64,000 bases of DNA, from contig NC_092352.1 in NCBI RefSeq assembly GCF_963676685.1, forward strand, positions 25,253,117 through 25,317,116, written 5' to 3'. Position 1 is the stretch's first letter. Each line of letters begins with the position of its first letter. The DNA comes from Mytilus edulis. Taxonomy: Eukaryota; Mollusca; Bivalvia; Mytilida; Mytilidae. Position numbers and translations under genes: made by a program. Below, in pieces: positions 58,501 to 64,000 of the stretch. Under the pieces are notes generated by a model. It saw only the letters and a list, made by a program, of their open reading frames with translations. It was not told the origin of the DNA and made no database searches.

Positions 58501-61500
58501 GGGAATACCCCCAAAATAATTCTTGATTTCAACTTGAATTTAAAAGATAATTTATTTGCTTTATCATGGTGTTTCTAGTCTGGCAATCACATTTATAAAT
58601 ACTTCCTTATTTTGATAGTTACGGTAACCCTAGATCTGTTCCGTGAAAAAGGTTTTTTCCTTGGGATATTACACACAAAGATTTGGTTCTTGACAATCAG
58701 GGCTGTAACTAATTGAGGCAAATGAGGCAAATGTCTCAGGTTGGAAATTTCAAAAAACAAATTGAAACAAAAGATTGTCCGCATATCAAATTGTTTTCAC
58801 GGAAAGTGTCTTGCAAGAAGCAAGTTCTCTTCACTCTCTGATGTCGCCCCTTCATGTTTTTCATGATCCATGTTTCTATTTTACTTTTAGTTTTCAGAGT
58901 TGATAGTCTATATATATATTATTTGTACTTCTGTGTCCTGGGTTTGTCTTTTGTTCATTTATTGTCCTACCTGATGACTATAGTCTGAGTGTTAATTTTC
59001 ATTTGTTAACGTGTGGTTTTGCAATGTTGCATGTCCACCGATGTCCAGCCATTCTGCGAGAAAATATTTTAAGAATATACGATGCTACTGGACACAGAAA
59101 AAAAAAGCTTGTTTCTGCATGGAAAATTGAACTTGATATCAAAGAATACAAAACTGGCTCTTTTAACTAAAATAGCTGGCATGGTTTAAATTAAAGTAAG
59201 ACCACCAAATTCCTGGTATCAAATCATCTATAAAAAAACAGCAATGTATTGCCATAATGACCTTTTACAATGAAGGTATAAACTTGCATTAGTCGTGTTC
59301 AGACCCTTAAACAGAAAATAAAGGAATGTGAAGTAAACATGCACGGGACCTAATCTCACACAAAGTCAATGCATAGAACAAATACAAATTATCAATGGTC
59401 AAAGTTCTTCATCTTGATAGTTACTGGAGGGTCTTCAACAATAAAACAATCATTTATACCGTAAAACAAGGTCAAAATGGTCCTTTTTTTTTTGTGTTGA
59501 ATTAAGCAGTACATGTACTACTGCTTAAAGTAGAATACTGCACTGTCACTATTTTTATACGACAGCATAAATTGAAAATTTTTTGGTCATATATTGGTAT
59601 CACGTTGTCATTGTCGTCCGAATACTTTTAGTTTTCGCACTCTAACTTTAGTAAAAGTCAATAGAAATCTATGAAATTTTAACACAAGGTTTATGACCAC
59701 AAAAGAAAGGTTGGGATTGATTTTGGGAGTTTTGGTTTCAACAGTTTAGGAATAAGGGAAAGGGGGATGTGACAAAAAAATTGGGGGGGGGGGGGTCAAT
59801 TTTTTTCATTTCAGATTTTTCTTCAAACATATTTTTGAGAGGGTTAATATTCAACAGCATAGTGAATTGCTCAAAGGCAAAAAAAATTTTTTAAGTTCAT
59901 TAGACCACTTTCATTCTGTGTCAGAAACCTATGCTATGTCAACTATTTAATCACAATCCAAATTTAGAGCTGAATCGAGCTTGAATGTTGTGTCCATACT
60001 TGCCCCAACCGTTCAGGGTTCAACCTCTGTGGTCTTATAAAGCTGCACCCTGCGGAGCAACTGGTTAAATCTAGTCATAAAAAAATCACCAAAGTCTAAG
60101 CACAATACAAGACAAGAACAGACAGACAGATCCGGTTTTAATGATTATGAGAATTACGATTTTTGCTTTATCCTACATATCGGTCTACTTTTAATGTTGT
60201 CCCTGTAAAACCCAAAAAGTCTTAAATTACATTGAATAATTATATGTTTTTGCCTTGAGACCAGAATATTGTAAAAAAATAAAGCTAAAAATTAATTGCG
60301 TTTCAATGTAAGAAAGAGTCCAGGACACGCTCAGAATGCACAATTTTGCGTTATTTTTCCCAGACCCCTCGCCAAAATTTTTTTTGCCTCGCTATGCTCG
60401 ACGAATACATTTTGCCTTACTATGAAAAGAGGCTAGTTACGGCCCTGACAATTATCAAATAAAATGATGGCTAAATTATTGACCTAATAGAGTGCTATTT
60501 CAATACTAGTAGTATATGTTGGAACATTAAACTTATAGATGATATTGGAGTATGTTTTGGTTACAAACTTTAGAAAAAGTATTATATGCTAGTTTGTTTC
60601 TTATGCATTACACATATATCTGCAAGCATTGATATACACCCATTTTATAAACTTAAAAGGAGAATTGTACTTAAATTTAGACAAATGATGAAGTATAATA
60701 TTTTTGTTTGTTTAAATAAAGATATATAAAAGCAGAATATTGAAATAATAATTTGCTTTCAGCAGCTATTTGGGTTCAATTTTGTAAAAAATAAGCTCAA
60801 AAACATCACTAATATATTAATGTCTTGCATGTGATAATTCGACCTCAGTTGGGTCATATCATATACATGCAAAACAGTTAATTTGACCCTCAGTTAGATG
60901 TGGGTTGTACATGTGATCAGTATTTTCTGTTGATAATAGATAAGAATGCTGAAATTGAAAAAAGTAAAACAAGGGAGGTTTAAAGACAATCTGTTTTTTT
61001 GAAAGAGTCGGCCAACAGAAAAACTCACTCTTATGTCCCTTTTCACAGATTTGACTCAAATTTGCATATTTGATAAATAACATACTAAAAATCAAAAATG
61101 AAAATAAAATTTTCTTATTTTTGAAGAGATACTTGATCAATGAACCATTCATTTACTGATGAGTAAATCATACTTTAAAGAAATGGTAACTTAGATTGAA
61201 GTTAAAGATTTATTATATATCATATGCATTGTTTTATGCCTGTTCCACTTATATATGAAACATGTTAAATACATGAAAATTCAAACTAATTAGAACTTCA
61301 AGCTGATCTTAGATAATAACTCTATCATAGATGGTTTGTACACATTGTGTGGAAATGATAGCTTAAAACATAGTTGTTTTCTTTTGTAGATGGAGACGAT
61401 TATAAAAGAATTACAGAGTGAAAAGTTTGGTTTGTTTCAAGCAATGAAAGTCAGACGGCCTGTCACTGCATTTACAGGTAAACTGAAAGTTTGGGGTTAT

Positions 61501-64000
61501 ATTGTGTATTTAAAATAACGCTTTGCAATTTGCATCTGCATTAAGTTACTTGTGTCTCCCTCCCAGACACAATAATATCTCAAAAACTACATTGACTTTG
61601 TTATAATACAGTTACTTCAGAGTGGAGTGCTGTGGCATCACTTTGTCTAGTATATTGTTTAGCCATCACCGGAATGTGTGTTGTGAATAAGGTTAGAATA
61701 TCTGTCTAGGTCAGGGTCTAATTTGTAAATTAAGACGTAAACATGGGTTGGGGTATCATTTTGTGACCTTTGCACACTGAAAAACAACTACAGCTATATT
61801 TTCTAATTGCATTTTTTCTCCTCACATGAAGTTAACATTTCCTGCTTAATATATGTATCATGCAAAGTAATTAATGCATTCATGTCACTTATATACATGA
61901 GGTATTAAGATATTCATTTACATAACATGCCTGTTCAATTTATTGATTCTCATATGATAGGATGGTAATTCTTAAAATGTTATGATATATTGTGGATTCA
62001 TTTGTTTTTGTGGGTATTAAATTCATGGATTTAGGATACTTTCATTTTTTCATGTACATTTGATTAAGTGGTTAATTTTGCCAATCTCTGCAAACAATGC
62101 TTATAGAAAATTTGTAATTTGTTGAACATTCAAATTCATGGTTCCATCTGTTCCCTCAAAGCCCACAAAAATAGTAATCCAACGAAATATTAAGAATCCA
62201 CAGTACATACTTTGTGCAGAATCAAATATTTGTTGGCACAAATTAAACAAGCAATGATATAAGTATATTAAAGGTCTTATAATTTTATTTTTTTTTTCCA
62301 ATTTAGGGCATAATGCTATCTATATACTGTGGGTTCATTTATTTTTGTGGGTACTAATATTTGAGGATTGAGAAAAACTTTCATATTCATGAGTATTTAA
62401 TTTCATGGATTTGGCAAAGTCTGCATACATTTCTTCAAAACATTTGTAATTCGTTGAACACTTAAATTTCGTTGTTCCCATGTACCCACGAAATCCAAGA
62501 AATTTAGTATCCAACGAATATAATTTAAATGAATCCACAGTATTCACTTTCTAATCAAACTTCACACAAGCAAATTATTTAGACATAATTCATGTTTATA
62601 GGCCTTTTTACTTACCAAAAAAGACAGAATTTAGTTATAACAAAAATCTTATTTTGAGTGAAGTGCATCAAAATACAGGCAGCATTTAAGGTTTCAAAGT
62701 GATTAAAATACAAATTCTGTGCCCAAGCATTGCTTATAGATAACACTCTTTATGTCAAACAGACCTTTTGGGATCCGCCAGGTTTGTCATAATGATACAC
62801 ATCTTCAAAAATTTGAAGGCTAAATATTCATTGGCTTATTTTTATAATTATCAGAACAGAAAGTAGAACAGACTTGTTAGATGCTTGTGAGCAAAGCTTT
62901 GACACAGGATCCATAAAAATTATTTCAATCTGATTGCATAGTTTTCACCTTTTCCCTCCATCTCTCTGACAAAAAAAACTCACAAAAACTCCAAAAGCAT
63001 AGGTAGAATACTGATGAAATTTTGCAGTTTCAGTGCATGATATATAGTTATGCATATTTATATGTCGTGCTGCAATTTGCAAACAGTAACTTGTAGAGAA
63101 TGTTAGCCGTGTGGACATATGATGAGCTTATGTCCAAGAGAACTAGTCTGGGCATGGCAGTCAAAGAAGGCTATTTCAACCAAAAATCCTGTCTTTATAT
63201 TTTTTCCAATTTTTGTCTTCACTTGGACCTGTAACCTAGAGTAGTCTTTCACACCACACTTGAGTTTATAAATACTGGCAGTAGTTATGTTCTAGCAGAT
63301 TTACATTGTTATTAATTATTATTTGGAATTTCAATACCTATTTATGGTGTGGGTCAAACACAGACGAGAATTTCCGGTCTCAACGATTATAATTTTTCTT
63401 AAAATTCCAGAGTGTTTGTAATCTTATATTGCCACGACTACATATCTGGTGGTTCCAGAGAGTATTTGGTGGTACATTTACTGTATTTGCACTTTAATTA
63501 GTTCCATCAATTATTTCCTTAGGTATAAATAAGATTAGGCCAATTTTATGTGGTTCCATATATCTTTATCCATACTAGATATTGATATACATTGTGATTA
63601 TGAGCTACACCAAATGCCAGAAAGCATAAAAAAGAATAAAAACCACCATAAGCTTTATTTGAACATCAGGACTTATACACTTAAAATTGGTGGACCTGCC
63701 TCTCTTTTAGGGGTCAGGAGCAACAGTTTTCTAGACATTAAATATTAATTAATTGGAACTTAAAGTGGACCTTAAACCTGATGAACATAACAATACTAAG
63801 TTTTCCTTCATTCTATTCAAAGTCCCAAATTTTAAGCATGTTTTGTAAATAGGCCTAGGATGCTGTGTCTCAGTAAGTTATACCAAATGCATCATTTCAG
63901 TAGTAGAACAAATTAGGATTGCCAGTACATGTATAAACAATATATTTTATATATGATTATATATTTTCTGTCTCCAGGTTATGATTTAGTACAATGGTTG
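55379..64000 (+). CDS. DEP-domain protein, 5' part; resembles R7-family RGS
   Basis: Alternative first exons (55379-55546 or 56590-56757) join in phase 0 to exon 61390-61477, which joins in phase 1 to the exon starting at 63978 and running off the window. After the 56-residue leader the protein reads METIIKELQSEKFGLFQAMK, VRRPVTAFTG, YDLVQWL. In R7 RGS proteins (RGS6/7/9/11), which shorten G-protein signalling with G-beta-5, the DEP domain starts with a similar K-M/I-E-D-x-I helix and reaches P-x-x-F/V-x-G-x-D-I/L-V-Q-W-L. The spacing fits with a three-residue gap. This supports a DEP domain well and the R7 assignment moderately. The RGS domain itself would be downstream. The 56-residue leader is not one I know from vertebrate R7 proteins. 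Confidence 0.6.
56590..56757 (+). CDS. DEP gene, alternative first exon B
   Basis: Starts ATG at 56590 with context GTGAATA; 56 codons; ends GATAAG|GTAGGA (phase 0), the same donor as exon A. It encodes MAFNFNKLSLSPHGGEPNL, then KWDKIPVGLPFPDK. Conserved core: FNKLS, GEP, TS, GM, YF.KW, IP.GL.F..K. Confidence 0.65.
56830..56991. mobile_element. Fold-back element, family F, copy 2 (decayed)
   Basis: AGATTCTACCTCTGAATC at the left and GTGGTGGAATCT at the right, with ATTTCTCCACTCCAGACAGT inside; 162 bp, against 161 bp for copy 1 at 44942. The arms have diverged and no longer pair perfectly. It sits in copy 2 only of the first-exon duplication. Confidence 0.7.
57250..58690. other. Intron of the DEP gene
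   Basis: Apart from the duplicated blocks up to about 57850, no exon or repeat with clear ends was seen. A possible decayed third first-exon position after 57870 has no ATG-led frame. Confidence 0.4.
58698..60447. mobile_element. Non-autonomous DNA transposon with CAGGGC ends, 1750 bp
   Basis: The left end CAGGGCTGTAACTA and right end TAGTTACGGCCCTG are inverted copies with one mismatch. ACAAT flanks both sides (58693-58697 and 60448-60452), a likely target duplication. Subterminal GAGGCAAA repeats occur at both ends, direct on the left and inverted on the right. No transposase frame is seen. CAGGG-type ends occur in hAT-like and several other superfamilies, so I do not assign one. A second element is nested inside at 59550-60068. 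Confidence 0.65.
59550..60068 (+). mobile_element. Nested 'TTATACGACNGC' dispersed element
   Basis: Starts TTTTTATACGACAGCATAAA and closes with CAACCTCTGTGGTCTTATAA then AGCTGCACCCTGCGGAGCAA. The TATACGACAGC and GTGGTCTTATA ends are imperfectly inverted. It contains the ACTTTAGTAAAAGTCAATAG and GGTTGGGATTGATTTTGGGA blocks that I recall from an abundant mussel repeat. A 16-base G run lies at about 59784. It is nested in the 58698 element, so it arrived later or the two moved together. Confidence 0.6.
60460..61385. other. DEP gene intron before exon 2
   Basis: AT-rich, no exon or repeat with clear ends recognised. Confidence 0.4.
61390..61477 (+). CDS. DEP gene, exon 2 (start of DEP domain)
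   Basis: Acceptor TTTTCTTTTGTAG, donor ACAG|GTAAAC; 88 nt, phase 0 in, phase 1 out. It encodes METIIKELQSEKFGLFQAMK and VRRPVTAFT. A strong exon by splice sites and by similarity to DEP domains. Confidence 0.8.
61988..62205. mobile_element. 'TACTGTGGATTCATT' MITE, copy 1
   Basis: Begins TATTGTGGATTCATTTG and ends AAGAATCCACAGTA. The interior has TTGTGGGTATTAAATTCATG and the opposing CCCACAAAAATAGTAATCCA, so the whole element is a long imperfect palindrome. About 218 bp, non-coding, in the DEP intron. Confidence 0.7.
62325..62542. mobile_element. 'TACTGTGGATTCATT' MITE, copy 2
   Basis: Begins TACTGTGGGTTCATTTATTT and ends AAATGAATCCACAGTA. The interior aligns with copy 1 in the same orientation (GGATTTGGCAAAGTCTGCAT, TTGTAATTCGTTGAACA). 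Also 218 bp. The two copies lie 119 bp apart. Confidence 0.75.
62550..63970. other. DEP gene intron before exon 3
   Basis: No exon or repeat with clear ends recognised; AT-rich intronic sequence. Confidence 0.4.
63978..64000 (+). CDS. DEP gene, exon 3 (cut by the window end)
   Basis: Acceptor TTTCTGTCTCCAG; the first 23 nt of the exon encode (G)YDLVQWL, the conserved DEP motif. It continues beyond the window. Confidence 0.75.

Noticed and set aside
59784..59800. G-run as a regulatory G-quadruplex
   Set aside because: A single homopolymer run within a repeat, without neighbouring G-tracts; more likely slippage or an assembly-sensitive site.

Overview
This window is eukaryotic and AT-rich. 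Coding blocks are small, separated by long introns bounded by GT..AG, and the repeat load is heavy. The repeats (a 'GATGTGGTATGATTGCCAA' family, a 'TATACGACNGC' family, the 'ACTGTGGATTCATT' inverted-repeat element and a 'ATGCCCCACTCGCAC' family) are ones I associate from memory with marine mussels, so a Mytilus-like bivalve is the best guess. There is no operon, CRISPR array, tRNA or rRNA that I can support.

Layout. (1) 1144-7046, plus strand: the 3' part of an unrecognised coiled-coil gene in six chained exons; its 5' end lies outside the window. (2) 7.6-15.9 kb: mostly gene-free, with a retrotransposon relic and two related G-tract inverted-repeat elements. (3) 16087-17928, plus: an intact 613-aa C2H2 zinc-finger protein with its ORF in one exon. 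(4) 19.6-21.1 kb: a degenerate tandem repeat followed by an orphan exon. (5) 28340-23289, minus: a complete six-exon ALYREF/THOC4 gene (mRNA export adaptor, 289 aa by my splicing). (6) 28.7-38.5 kb: a transposon graveyard with an iteron-ended element, a non-LTR RT relic on plus, RT relic tails, a 174-bp palindrome and a second non-LTR relic on minus. (7) 38864-47211, plus: two exons predicted to start a type II (N-terminal anchor) membrane protein. Their 8.2-kb intron holds a 1.8-kb, 37-bp minisatellite. (8) 55379-64000, plus: the 5' part of a DEP-domain gene resembling the R7 family of RGS proteins, with two tandemly duplicated alternative first exons. Its introns hold several inverted-repeat elements and a nested transposon pair.

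The genes are not functionally linked; they are ordinary neighbours on a repeat-rich invertebrate chromosome. The least expected items are the duplicated first exons of the DEP gene (50% identical, no indel, same splice phase), the heptad-preserving duplication in the coiled coil, the N-terminal duplication and one-base loss of a zinc ligand in the zinc-finger gene, and several families of fold-back elements. I did not find a clearly new biological system. Splice joins were made by eye from reading frame, phase and GT/AG sites, without transcript data.
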